From Aedes albopictus (taxonomy: Eukaryota; Arthropoda; Insecta; Diptera; Culicidae): 64,000 bases of DNA. Each line of letters starts with the position of its first letter. The stretch's first letter is position 1. The position numbers and the translations under genes were made by a program. Of this stretch, positions 11,533 through 21,737 are shown piece by piece. The notes under the pieces were generated by a model. The model was not told the origin of the DNA and did not search any database. It was given only the letters and a program-made list of their open reading frames with translations. The DNA lies in the NCBI RefSeq assembly GCF_035046485.1, contig NC_085137.1, positions 458,113,004 to 458,177,003 of the forward strand, in the 5' to 3' direction.

Positions 11533-12173
11533 CTAAAATCAAATCGACTATAATAGTTACGGCCAACATTTTCTTAACGATAAAATGATGGCTTTAACAA
11601 GTTTTGAGCAACAAATCATGTCCGCATTTTCTCCCTCACCGCAGCAAGTGAAAACAAAATGGTCTGTACATAGTCAGTTTGCTTCACGAATCAACTGACT
11701 AATGAGGAACGGCGTTCGCAATTCAGTTGGTTCGGTTTCTCTTTGCTCCCTTTGTGTGTTCGTTCGTAGTGGTGGTTGACACTGATAACCCCTCGTATTT
11801 TTCATATTCACTCGGGTTCAAGCACTGATTGTTACTGTTCGTTCTTAGCGGCAACCGTTCGCTGTACAGTGATTGACTTCCAATGCAAGGAGCCGTGCCG
11901 CGAACCATCAGCGTTCTGGTCACTTCGACACTGATAACAGCCAAATTTGTATCATCCTAGCTTTGTGCTATCGGATTCGCTGACTGAATCCCACACACGT
12001 CACTCTCCATCCTCGTTTTGTGAGTGTCACCACTGATATGGAAATGCGTGTAATGCCTCTCTCGTTCACCACTTACATGTGTATTAGTAAAAGCATGGCA
12101 TGCCGTCAAAAATCTCATTCGTTTCGCATAGCTCCGCCAAACACACACACACAAAACGCACAACGCACTGCAC

Positions 12174-12558
12174 CATTCGCCTTGACGGAGGCTCTCTGAG
12201 AGAATTGCGCTTGCGTGAAAACAATTTTTTTAACATGGGAAAGGATAGGAGCTGCATTTTCAAATGCTTCTAATTCTTTATAGATTTTTTTTCAAGCAAA
12301 ACGTTCTTAATGTTATCGAATGAGATTTTGATACGCTATATTATAGACATAACATTGTGATTTAAAAACTTTTGTCTAAAACCAGTTATAATGTAGCTAA
12401 TTGAAAGTATATTGCAAAACATTAACACTTTTTTCAATCTGAAGTCCCTAAAATATTTTAGAAGCATTTGAAAATGCAGCTCCTATCCTTTCCCATGTTA
12501 AAAAAAATGATTTCACGCACAGCGCAATTCTCTCAGAGAGCCTCCGTCAAGGCGAATG
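12174..12558. mobile_element. Foldback (hairpin) MITE inside composite copy A
   Basis: The left arm begins CATTCGCCTTGACGGAGGCT and the right arm ends AGCCTCCGTCAAGGCGAATG, exact over 20 bp. Arms of about 95 bp also pair through CTCTCTGAGAGAATTGCGC and ACATGGGAAAGGATAGGAGC, with a ~190-bp AT-rich loop. It is absent at the matching place in copy B (59-60 kb). Confidence 0.75.
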
Positions 12559-12652
12559 TTTACGGTAAACTCTCTTTCTCTCTCTTTGGCCGTCATGCAT
12601 GCATCAATGACTGCTCAGAGAGATTGACTCTCTTGCAATCCACCTGAAGCAC

Positions 12653-13846
12653 ACTCAGCAACTTCCATAGTTAAGCTAGTATGACACTCACAGTAAAAAC
12701 CTACATAAATTAGTATGACACTCTTTGACCAATGCCAAATATTTGACCACTATTGACAGTTAAATTTTGACCAAGGTGTAGGGTAGGTAATCAAAATTTG
12801 AACCAAATTGCGGCTTTCTGAAGCAGTGCAAATTTTAAGTGATTTTTTCTCCCACATGGAAATAATTTACTACGGCAAAATCGTATGTACATGAAAGCCA
12901 CGGGTATAAGCTTTCTGTTAAATGGTAAAAAGTTTGTATTTGCACCGAATTTAATTGAAATATTTTATGTTTCATCAACAATGGTTTTAATCTTAATTTG
13001 AACCATCGTAATCATAATTTGAACCAATTTTAATCTTAATTTGAACTACTGGCGGCAGCAGCTCGAGCAACTCACAAAACAGCCAATTCCATGCTAAACA
13101 ATGAAAAATCACATGAATCTGCTAATTCTCATACCTATTTTTCATTAGGCAGTGGAATCCCAACTCAGGATGTTCGAAATTCTTTAGGAATTTGGAAATA
13201 AATTTGGAATTTTTCATCCCCCAAGAGTAAACAAAGCAACCACTAGCGCAATCTACAGGCCAACACTAGAAGCACACCCCCGTTTACTAGTTCAAATTTA
13301 GATTACAAATGGTTCAACTTAAGATAACATTCTCCAAGTAAGAAATACTTGAATTTGATAATTTTATTACAAATTATGCGGAATATTATTCGGTTGGTCG
13401 ATTCTACGATAAATAAGCTTCCATTTGACGTGTTCACATATTGCGTGTGATACAATGCATGAGCTGTACAAGTGCACCGAAAATGTGCTTTCTGTTGGGG
13501 GAAATGGGTGAAATCACAGTGATTTTTCAATTGCCTGTTTTCCATGACAAAAACGCTTTTTTCAATGCTTTTTAAGTCCATGTTATCAGGTTATATTACG
13601 GAAAGCTGTTTAACATCTTTTTCGGGACAACATTTGCCTGAAAAGTATTTCGTTTTAATGAATTTTGAAATGGTTCAAATTAAGATTAAAATTTGACTAG
13701 TTCAAAGTTTGATTTCTTACCCTACCTGACAAACAAAAATATTTCTCACTCTCGAAAAACGAATAGGACAAACAGAGCCAAACAACCTGCCAAAATTTAT
13801 CTGACAAAAGTGGGCAAATATTTGGCGTCTGCACAAAGAGTGTAAT
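12653..13846. mobile_element. Inverted-repeat element hosting a second insertion
   Basis: Subterminal inverted segments face each other: GACACTCTTTGACCAATGCC / AAATATTTGACC at left and GGCAAATATTTGGCG / CAAAGAGTGT at right. AGCAC occurs at both edges (12648-12652 and 13847-13851), a candidate 5-bp duplication. Composite copy B lacks this block. The left limit is uncertain because the GTATGACACTC motif occurs twice there. Confidence 0.5.
12781..13722. mobile_element. TA-target MITE with TTTGAACCA motif repeats
   Basis: Flanked by TA on both sides. The left end GGGTAGGTAATCAAAATTTG matches the reverse complement of the right end GGGTAAGAAATCAAACTTTG with 3 mismatches in 20. The 942-bp interior repeats AATTTGAACCA in one direction on the left and TGGTTCAAATT on the right. 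No transposase frame. TA duplication and TIR fit a Tc1/mariner-mobilised element. Confidence 0.7.
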
Positions 13847-13910
13847 AGCACCTTTAGGAAGAGGCAAACAGTGAAATCCACAAAATGCGCTTAATTTTGG
13901 GCGTGATATG

Positions 13911-14139
13911 CACTCATAAATAAAAGTATAAATTACTATTATTTATGCATTTTGTATCCGCATCTCTCTCACTCTCTTTCTGTTTTCATGCTATCTGCCG
14001 TTTAGCCTGGGTTGAAGGGAAGTGTTTCGTCAACTCAGGTGAAGCGCCAGATAGCATGAAAACAGAAAGAGAGTGAGAGAGATGCGGATACAAAATGCAT
14101 AAATAATAGTAATTCCGTGTATACTTTTATTTCTGAGTG
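13911..14139. mobile_element. Foldback MITE with near-perfect 90-bp arms
   Basis: Left arm starts CACTCATAAATAAAAGTATA; the right arm reverse-complemented starts CACTCAGAAATAAAAGTATA. Both arms carry ATTATTTATGCATTTTGTAT and CTCTCTCACTCTCTTTCTGT; loop about 40 bp. Comparison with composite copy B suggests insertion at TG with a 2-bp duplication. Confidence 0.75.
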
Positions 14140-14366
14140 TGGGATAGAGGAACTGGTTCACCTAGCGTGAATGAGGATGAAGTATCTGTCAAATTTAGCA
14201 TTTTCTTATATGAAAACCCAGTTCCTCGGATCTGGATTGCATAATTTTGGAAGGACAGTCATCAAAAATCGGTTATCTCGTGATGCTCACGGGCGGAATA
14301 TGTAGTTGCAGTGCGTTTAACATGTTCTGGTATTTTGATACACGTCAAAACCAAATTTCTTATTCA

Positions 14367-14575
14367 AATGAGTGTAATCAGTTTCGTACCTTTTAATTCC
14401 GCCCTATGTTGCTTATCCTTTGACAGATACGCGTATTTCGACTACCACTTGTAATCTTCATCAGTGTCAGTTATCCACTGAGGAAGATTACAAGTGGTAG
14501 TCGAAATACGCGTATCTGTCAAAGGATAAGCAACATAGGGCGGAATTAAAAGGTACGAAACTGATTACACTCATT
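14367..14575. mobile_element. Foldback MITE with CTTTGACAGATACG core
   Basis: Arms 14367-14459 and 14483-14575 are almost perfectly complementary: AATGAGTGTAATCAGTTTCG at left and its reverse complement at the right end. Both arms carry TATCCTTTGACAGATACGCG and TATTTCGAC. The loop contains TCAGTGTC. A related single fragment lies at 31816-31958. Confidence 0.8.
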
Positions 14576-15290
14576 CGAAGAGAGTATTCTGCTTAGAGGG
14601 TTCGAAAAGTCGGTACAAGATCAAATTTCTTATGTTCAAGTCCATCACAAACTTTTTGTAGAGCCGTTGACGATTCATTCCCTATACTTAAGATACGTAG
14701 TACTGATAGGCCAGTTTTCTGTTCCCTAGTTAACGAAATCTGAATTTCTGTAATTTTTGATAAACTCTTAATGAGAGATGTGTATTTTTTCCTTCTATCA
14801 ATTTGGCAACCATGCCAAATCACTTCCAGTGTGCCCAAATCTTCAAAGGTGCAATCTTCAGTTATTTTCGGTACAATTTTCTACGTTTCTGAAAATGCAA
14901 AAAATGAGCAACCTGTTTTCATTCTGTTGCACAAGTAAATTTAACTTTTATTTTATGCCTCGTAGGCGCGATAAATCACGTTCTCATTACATAGCCGATT
15001 TCTCACGTTCGGTTATTTACTTTCTCTACAATCAGAAGAATGCCAACTTCCTTGCAAAAAAGAAAAACAAAAACAACCGTTCACTATTCAAATTTTGTAA
15101 AACAAACCAACTGTTTTCTAAAAACGCATGCACGTTGGGTTGGGGCGTTATCCCCGAAAATAGAACCCCCCCTTATCCGAGAAATTTATGATGAATGGCT
15201 GTGGCAACAAAGCTTCCCATTGATCCCATCAAATCCGAGTCCAAGGAAGGGATGGATGAACCACTCGCCGCCACTGCATTTTTGACTGTC
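14576..15290. other. No gene recognised
   Basis: AT-rich. A 137-residue open frame at 14778-15191 shows no domain, bias or neighbouring exon to support it. Confidence 0.35.
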
Positions 15291-16149
15291 ATTCAAGGGT
15301 AGAGTAAAATGAGGAAGACGAGCTGCCAAATTGTACACCAAATGCTGCGACGGCGGCGTCTTCATCTAGATCTACTAATGGGATTCAACTACTTTGTTGC
15401 TGCACTAGTTCGCAGCTCGCAGCTCGCGCGCTTCTGTGAAATACGGAACAGCTTGTGCGATGTGTTTACCTACCATCGACGACGATGGACCCAACTAAAC
15501 AGCGTAACCCTGAAATGCCACCACCCCATCGTCCGCAGGTTGCGGACAGCTAACTAAACTATCTGTCATCCGGCGGGGCGTCGTCATCGTCGCAGCGTCG
15601 CATCGATATGATGCCTACCTCTATGGAGGATGACCGTGAATGATGATGGCACGTTAAGTGATTTTGTTTTAAGGGTTTATATCTTGGGTTTTTGTTTGGA
15701 TTGGCTCCGGTTTTTTGGGGGTCAATGGTAATTGGTTTGGGGTAGCGGAACCACAGTTACCGGCCGGTGACAGGCATAAGGTTGGATCAGGTTTCGATTC
15801 CGAAGGCGGTGATGCGATGAGGTTAAGTTCAAGTTCGGAGGTAATTTCTGTTGATGGAGATTCGGTAATGGAAAAACAATAAAAATAAAAATAACGCATG
15901 TAATACGTATTTTCGTTTAAAGTAATAATCTAGATGTAGTTTTAAGGCTTTAAAATAACCCTGTACTAGATGAGTGGAAGTCTGAACGACGATAATTTAT
16001 CTTTTCTTTGATCATGTGATACTTATTGAGTTTCTTTTCTGTTTCTCTTTGCAGGTAATCAACGTCCTTCATTAACTGAAGCAGTGTATTCTAGGTATCC
16101 TTCAAACGTATTTAAGCTAAATTTCTCTTGAAAACGGTTAGAACTATTG
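15291..16149. other. GC-rich low-copy island, function unknown
   Basis: About 15300-15660 is rich in CGACGG / CGTCGTCATCG runs and does not resemble the repeats around it; 15660-15900 is less GC-rich and 15900-16149 is AT-rich. Such islands recur in this window between repeat blocks. Possible promoter, untranslated exon or enhancer; no splice or TSS signal decides this. Confidence 0.35.
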
Positions 16150-17600
16150 AGAAGCTTCTTCTGGAGCTTCCCAGAGGCGTCCTCTGGAGCTCCCCAGAAG
16201 AGTCCTCTGGAGCTTCCTAGAAGTGGTTTCTGGAGCTCCTTAAAAGCGTCCTCTGAAGCTCCTTAGAAGCTTCCTCTGGAGCTTCCCAGAAGCGTGCTCT
16301 GGAGCTTCCTAGAAGCGTTCTCTGGAGCATCCCAGAAGCGTCCTCTGAAATTTCCCAGAAGCGTCCTCTGGAGCTTCCCAGCAGCGTCCTCTGGAGCTTC
16401 CCAGAAGCGTCCTCTGGAGCTTTCCAGAAGCTTCCTCTGGAGCTTCCCAGAAGCATCCTCTGGAGCTTCCTAGAAGCGTTCTCTGGAGCATCCCAGAAGC
16501 GTCCTCTGAAATTTCCCAGAAGCGTCCTCTGGAGCTTCCCAGCAGCGTTCTCTGGAGCTTCCCAGAAGCGTTCTCTGGAGCTCCCCAGAAGCGTCCTCTA
16601 GAACTTGCCAGAAACGTCCTCTAAAGCTTCCCAGGAGCATCCTCTGGAGCTTCCCAGAAGCGTCCTCTGGAGCTTCCCAGAAACGTCCTCTGGAGCTTCC
16701 CAGCAGCGTCCTCTGGAGCTTCCCAGATGCGTCCTCTGGAGCTTCCCAGAAGCGTCCTCTGGAACATGCCAGAAACGTCCTCTAAAGCTTCCCAGAAGCA
16801 TCCTCTGGAGCTTCCCAGAAGCGTCCTCTGGAGCTTCCCAGAAGCGTCCTCTGGAGCTTCCCAGAAGCGTCCTCTGGAGCTTCCCAGAAGCGTCCTCTGG
16901 AGCTTCCCAGAAGCGTCCTCTGGAGCTTCCCAGAAACGTCCTCTGGAGCTTCCCAGAAGCGTCCTCTGGAGCTTCCCAGAAGCATCATCTGGAGCTTCCC
17001 AGAAGCATCATCTGGAGCTTCCCAGAAGCGTCCTCTGGAGCTTCCCAGAAGCATCATCTGGAGCTTCCCAGAAGCGTCCTCTGGAGCTTCCCAGAAGCGT
17101 CCTCTGGAGCTTCCCAGAAGCGTCCTCTGGAGTTTCCCAGAAGCGTCCTCTGGAGCTTCCCAGAAGCATCCTCTGGAGCTTCCCAGAAGCGTCCTCTGGA
17201 GCTTCCCAGAAGCGTCCTCTGGAGCTTCCCAGAAGCGTCCTCTGGAGCTTCACAGAAGCGTCCTCTGGAACTTCCCAGAAGCGTCCTCTGGGGCTTCCCA
17301 GAAGCGTCTTCTGGAGCTTCCCAGAGGCGTCCACTGGAGCTTCCCAGAAGCGTCCTCTGGAGCTTCCCAGAAGTTTCCTCTGGAGCTTCCCAGAAGTTTC
17401 CTCTGGAGCTTCCCAGAAGCGTTCTCGGGATCTTCCCTGAAACGTCCTCGGGAGCTTCCCATAAGCGTCCTCGGGAGCTTCCCAGAAGCGTCATCGGGAG
17501 CTACCCAGAAGCGTCCTCTGGAGCTTCCCAGAAGCTTCGTCTACAGCTTCTCAGAAGTTTCTCGGTAGCTCTGGAGCTTCCAAGAAACTTCAGGTCAAGC
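16150..17600. repeat. 23-bp minisatellite array, about 60 units
   Basis: The unit is GAGCTTCCCAGAAGCGTCC followed by TCTG (23 bp). Most central units (about 16790-17260) differ by 0-2 bases; edges are more diverged. GCTTC-CCA-GAAGC inside each unit can form a 5-bp stem with 3-base loop. The unit has no stop codon in any of six frames, so long open frames (up to 349 residues plus strand, 146 minus strand) arise automatically and repeat every 23 residues (69 bp). Not taken as coding. Confidence 0.95.
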
Positions 17601-19105
17601 TTAGTCGCAGGAACTTCAAACCATAACTTCCTAATTGTTCAAGATGCTTATTAGAACCTTGACATGCCACTTCCGGGCTTCGTGCCCAACTCTAGCGTAA
17701 CCTTTTAGAACGCAATCATCCAACTGGAACATTATTCAACGTTTTGCTGTAACTACAACTTATTGATCGAATCAAGACACGCAAGCTCCACCAACAACAA
17801 TGACGCATCTCGCTGCGTCGATCAACCTCCAAGTTTTCAAGTTCAGCATTGTACCGCTAATAAAATTCCGTGCTGGCACGCGCGCGCACACTTCAAGTAC
17901 ACGCATCGAGCGCGGTCGGCCTGCGATGCTTCGCGATAAACACTCAATCATCATCGTTCCGTTCCCTAAGTAGTGAATTCCCTGTGTGCGCCCTCTAAAC
18001 ACTCTTTCTTCTGCATCGAGGGTTAGCGTTAGGTACTTTCAATTATATGGCTTTGCACAATGATAAGGGGTGCGGCAAACACTTTGCCTTATAACTATTG
18101 ACATCCACACCCCGATGTCGATCTCTCGTATAGTCATTCCACATACTTGATAAAAGGGGGAGGGCACTACGCGCATTATTACAAAAAAACAATGGCGACT
18201 TCGCGCCAAAGCTCTTCCGTCGATCGAACCCCGTGTGTGCCGTAGTCAGTGGTGCGCGAGCTTAGCCCCCAAGGGCTAACTCTAACCTTAAACTTCGCCT
18301 ACTTAGTCGGCCTCAATTCCGCCGACCCAGCAGCGTAGCGTTGCGTCGTCGACGTCGTCGTGTACTTCCGATTAGCACTTCACGTTCCGGCGGCGCAGCG
18401 CCGGCTTCGTAATGCTTTCGGAAGAAAATCGCCCTTCGACGACGCTGCCGCCATTGTCGAAACCAACACCCGTATCGGTTGATCACAGACAAACAAATGA
18501 AGGAAAGAGATTATCAGTCGCTTTGTGGAAGAACGAGTCATCTAGTGACAGTACCCAGAAGTACGCTGTCGGTCACGATGGTTTTCACTTTGACATTTGC
18601 TTCACATATCTGTCATTCTTTTGTATATCAAAAAGAATACAGATTGATGATTCGCGCTTCTACCGGTACTACTGCGAAACTCATACGTGATCCACTGTGT
18701 AAAACATTACAAATGTTCACGCACAGTCTACGTCTGTGCTAGGTCCGACTATCTGTGGATCGAGTACGACAACGCCAAGTCAGTCAGTCAGTAGGTCAAA
18801 CTTCTAAGCCGCCCCTAATGTAGGTTGTAGGTCAACGTCAATGAAAAGCAAACGTCATTTAGCGGCTCTAACAGCAATAATACATGGCTTTCGTTCATCG
18901 CCGTAGTTGCAGTTGTTTGGATGGTTGGGCTATGGCTAATCGCGCACCAATAGTTGGGGGATTTTGGTGTAAAATGCATCTCGGGAGTTTTTTTTTTTAT
19001 TCTTAATCACTTAACCTAATTTACAGCTCTATTGTCCACTAGGGCACTACGTGAGCGATTTCAATTGACAGCTGTACCTACAGTATTGTACAGAGCCTAT
19101 GTATT
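17601..19105. other. Mostly GC-rich low-copy DNA, no gene recognised
   Basis: About 17750-18780 is GC-rich (GTCGACGTCGTCG near 18345). A single end of the 7-bp-TSD MITE family, CACAGACAAACA, lies at 18484 without a convincing partner. CAGTCAGTCAGTAGG near 18780 is a short microsatellite. No coding exon I would defend. Confidence 0.35.
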
Positions 19106-19910
19106 AGGGTGCCAATGGAATGTATGGGAAAAATTTGACCATCGAATTTCAAAAACGGGTAGTGCTCAAAAGTTTCGTCTCCTCAAAAAAAGTCCCCATG
19201 CAAAATTTCAGCTCAATCGGACTTCGCTAAGGGGTGGCCCAAAGCGGTCAAAGTTTGGCTGTTTTGAAACACGAAAAATATCCCAAGGTAGGGATACATG
19301 AAAATTTCGAAATCGAAAATTTTTTTTTGATGAAAAATGCCTTAAAAGTGCATGAAACGTCGAGATCTGGTGTTATCTCAAAAAATTTTTTTTGGAAAAA
19401 AATTGACTTTTTGGACTTAGAAAATTTTTGAGTTGGGAGAGTGAAATGAATTTGAAATGGAGGATTTGAATTTAGTTGCGGAAATATTCATAGCAATAGT
19501 ACTGGAACATGTCTTATATCATCGTTGGCAACTGCTAGCATATTATATATCATATATCGTTAGGGTGGTTCACTTATTTTGCATTAGGGTGGTCCTTTTT
19601 GTAGAAAAATTTAAAAAATAAGATAATAGTATTAAAAAATCTCTTATATACCTGTAAGTCATTTTCAATGTTGAATATATATAATATTTCATTAGGGTGG
19701 CTCATTTATTTTTAATTAAGGTGGTTCTTTGAGATGGAAATTAAGAACAAAAAAATATTTCCAGAAAATTTACCTGTCATATTTTTGTATAGTTTAAAAC
19801 CATGATGCTTTATTGGCATGTTACACTTTGTTGAGATATTCCTAGACCAACATGTGGAAAGGGCGTAACAACCATTGCGAATTTCTGCTTCTCCTGTCCC
19901 TTCTGGGCGT
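19106..19910 (+). repeat. 0.8-kb interspersed repeat, left copy of an inverted pair
   Basis: Starts AGGGTGCCAATGGAATG and runs through CCCAAAGCGGTCAAAGTTTG, ATCTCAAAAAATTTTTTTTG and the TTAGGGTGG motifs to ACAACCATTGCGAATTTCTG. It matches 23670-24441 in reverse complement with only scattered differences. The 89- and 65-residue open frames in it recur in the other copy but look like repeat sequence. Family not recognised. Confidence 0.85.
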
Positions 19911-19984
19911 ATCCTCAATTATTCATGAAATCTTTTATTTTCTTTTTTAAATTTTGATTTTTTTTGCGTGCTTCATTTTTTTTT

Positions 19985-20165
19985 GCATAAGGGTGGTTCT
20001 TTTTGTAGAAAAATAAATAAATAAAACGATAATAGTATTTGTATTTGTATTTTCCGGTAGGGTTGTTTTTTTGGAAATTAAGATCAAAAAATACTTCCAG
20101 AAAATTCAACCAGCTAATATTTTTCGTATAGCTTCAAGCCATGATTTCCTGCAAATCTATCGGTG
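19985..20165 (+). repeat. Partial second copy of the 3' part of the 0.8-kb repeat
   Basis: AGGGTGGTTCTTTTTGTAGA, AACGATAATAGTATT and AAATACTTCCAGAAAATT followed by a CCATGAT stretch repeat, with divergence, the 19.59-19.83 kb part of the neighbouring copy. No counterpart next to the inverted copy at 23.7 kb was seen. Confidence 0.5.
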
Positions 20166-20275
20166 ACTTATCTATAATGGGATATTCTCTAATTATTATC
20201 TCTCCTTTCGTTCTATTTCAGTAATCACGGCATCAGTATAGTGGTTAAAACCGATTTCTATCTACAGAATTATTT

Positions 20276-20331
20276 TGTATTTATAATATTATATAATATT
20301 AATTTGTATTTATAATATTATATAATATTAT
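20276..20331. repeat. AT-rich tandem duplication (about 28 bp x 2)
   Basis: TTTGTATTTATAATATTATA and the following TAATATTA occur twice in succession. Confidence 0.8.
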
Positions 20332-20546
20332 GGTACGGACTACCAAAGAGATTTATTTACTAGAGAGGTTCATCTCAATGTAAGATTTTGAAAAGTTTTG
20401 TGAGACTAAATCCGAAAATTCGAGTAAATATTTATTCAGCTGTTTCTATGAGGAAGAAGAGTTTAGTTTGAATAGTAAAACTGTTTGTTGAACCCCTAAG
20501 ATGGGGAATTTTTCATTATGCGGTATTTGCAGATATAATTTAATTT

Positions 20547-20955
20547 ACTTTTGCAATGGTCATGGCCAAGCATGCCCGTACTGAGCGGATGAAATTTATG
20601 CTCTTTTGATTTACAACACCAAAATTATCGTATTCATGCAATCTTCCTATCTTAACTGATAGAAGGATGTTGAAATAATTTAAATGTCTTTTCGAACTGT
20701 CAAAAAACCTCAACGCAGTTTCGCACGGAGCGTTAAAATTCACCCGAGAAAATTCTCTCCGTGTGCTCAGTGTGGTACTGCGGTGCGGTTTTTGGACAGT
20801 TCGAAAAGACATTTAAATTAGGTATTTCAATATCATTCTATCAGTTAAGATAGGAAGATTTTTTTAAATACGATGATTTCGGTGGTGTAAATCAATAGAG
20901 CATAATTTTCATACATTCAGTGCGAACAAGCTTGGTCGTAGTAAAAGGAACGTAA
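20547..20955. mobile_element. Foldback element with ~170-bp arms
   Basis: Arms centred near 20750 pair through AAATGTCTTTTCGAACTGTC / GACAGTTCGAAAAGACATTT, AGTTAAGATAGGAAGAT, TTGATTTACAACACC and GGCCAAGCATGC. The arms are about 80-85% complementary by eye. No target duplication could be fixed. Confidence 0.7.
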
Positions 20956-21737
20956 CGAAAGAGTGGGAACGGTTTTGTGATATTTACTAAAATCATGCTG
21001 ATAGGTTTTTGGTTTTACATCGAATATATGTTCCTAAAATACATCTGATTTTTTTTTTAACTTTTATTTTCATTTTTTTTGTTATACCTCTGTGTAATAT
21101 CAGTTTCCAACAAGGATTCCGGAAGAGAGAGAGAGCACATAACACAGCGAAACAAAAATTAAATTTTAGTCTGTCTCAAAAGGAAACTTATGTGTCTCTG
21201 ACAGTTTTTGAGTCGCTGAATCCGAATCCGGGCACAGATTTGCTCCAACACGTTACAATTTTGAGCTATACCTCAATTTATAGGGCAAAACATGCGATTT
21301 TGGGCTTTTTTGACTGCAAGCCATTAAGCATGGAAACATTTTTTTTAAGCAATCTAGCAAAGGTTAATTGGTCAATTAACATCTAAATTAACGAGTCATG
21401 CAAAATATTTCGTTTTAATCTTGTATACAAGTATACAGCTATAGCTAAGGTATGTTTTGTTTAGATAGATAGAAAGCAACCTACTGTTGTTCTTTCCCCA
21501 GCAACGTTACTGTGTTTTCAGAAATGAAGCAGCCCAAAGCAAATAATCTTTTTAGAAAAGATAAACAGAAAACCTTTGTTGCACATCATCATCGCCTATC
21601 AAGCTTCATAATTTGGATACGTTTGAAATCAGTTTATTATTCCTTATTTTAAACCATAATAAAAATCTGGACCAACATTTGTGTTGCGGAACAACCATTG
21701 CAAACGCTTACTTACTTACTTACTTTCTCGTCCATTC
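20956..21737. other. No gene recognised
   Basis: AT-rich. A 125-residue open frame (21009-21386) is hydrophobic at first but has no recognised domain. An ACTT microsatellite lies at 21709-21726. Confidence 0.4.

Larger units (their letters stand above)
11649..14185 (+). repeat. Composite repeat copy A, broken by nested insertions
   Basis: Collinear with 59068-60325. Shared landmarks in order: AACAAAATGGT, GAACCATCAGC, CACTGATA, TTTCGCATAGCTCCG, ACACACACAAA, ATTGACTCTCT, GTGAAATC followed by ACAAAATGCG, and GGCGTGAT. In this copy the colinearity is interrupted by the hairpin 12174-12558, the inverted-repeat element 12653-13846 (with the TA element 12781-13722 inside it) and the hairpin 13911-14139. 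Nature of the parent element unknown; no coding capacity seen. Confidence 0.65.

Noticed and set aside
16150..17600. CRISPR array
   Set aside because: Units are contiguous with no spacers, and the DNA is eukaryotic.
16605..17654. 349-residue open frame with repeats such as LPRSVLWSFPEASSGASQK
   Set aside because: It follows from a 23-bp stop-free minisatellite; equally long-looking frames occur in other phases and on the minus strand.
18484..18756. Fourth copy of the 7-bp-TSD MITE
   Set aside because: Left end CACAGACAAACA fits, but the right end is weak and the flanks GGTTGAT / GATCGAG agree at only 4 of 7.
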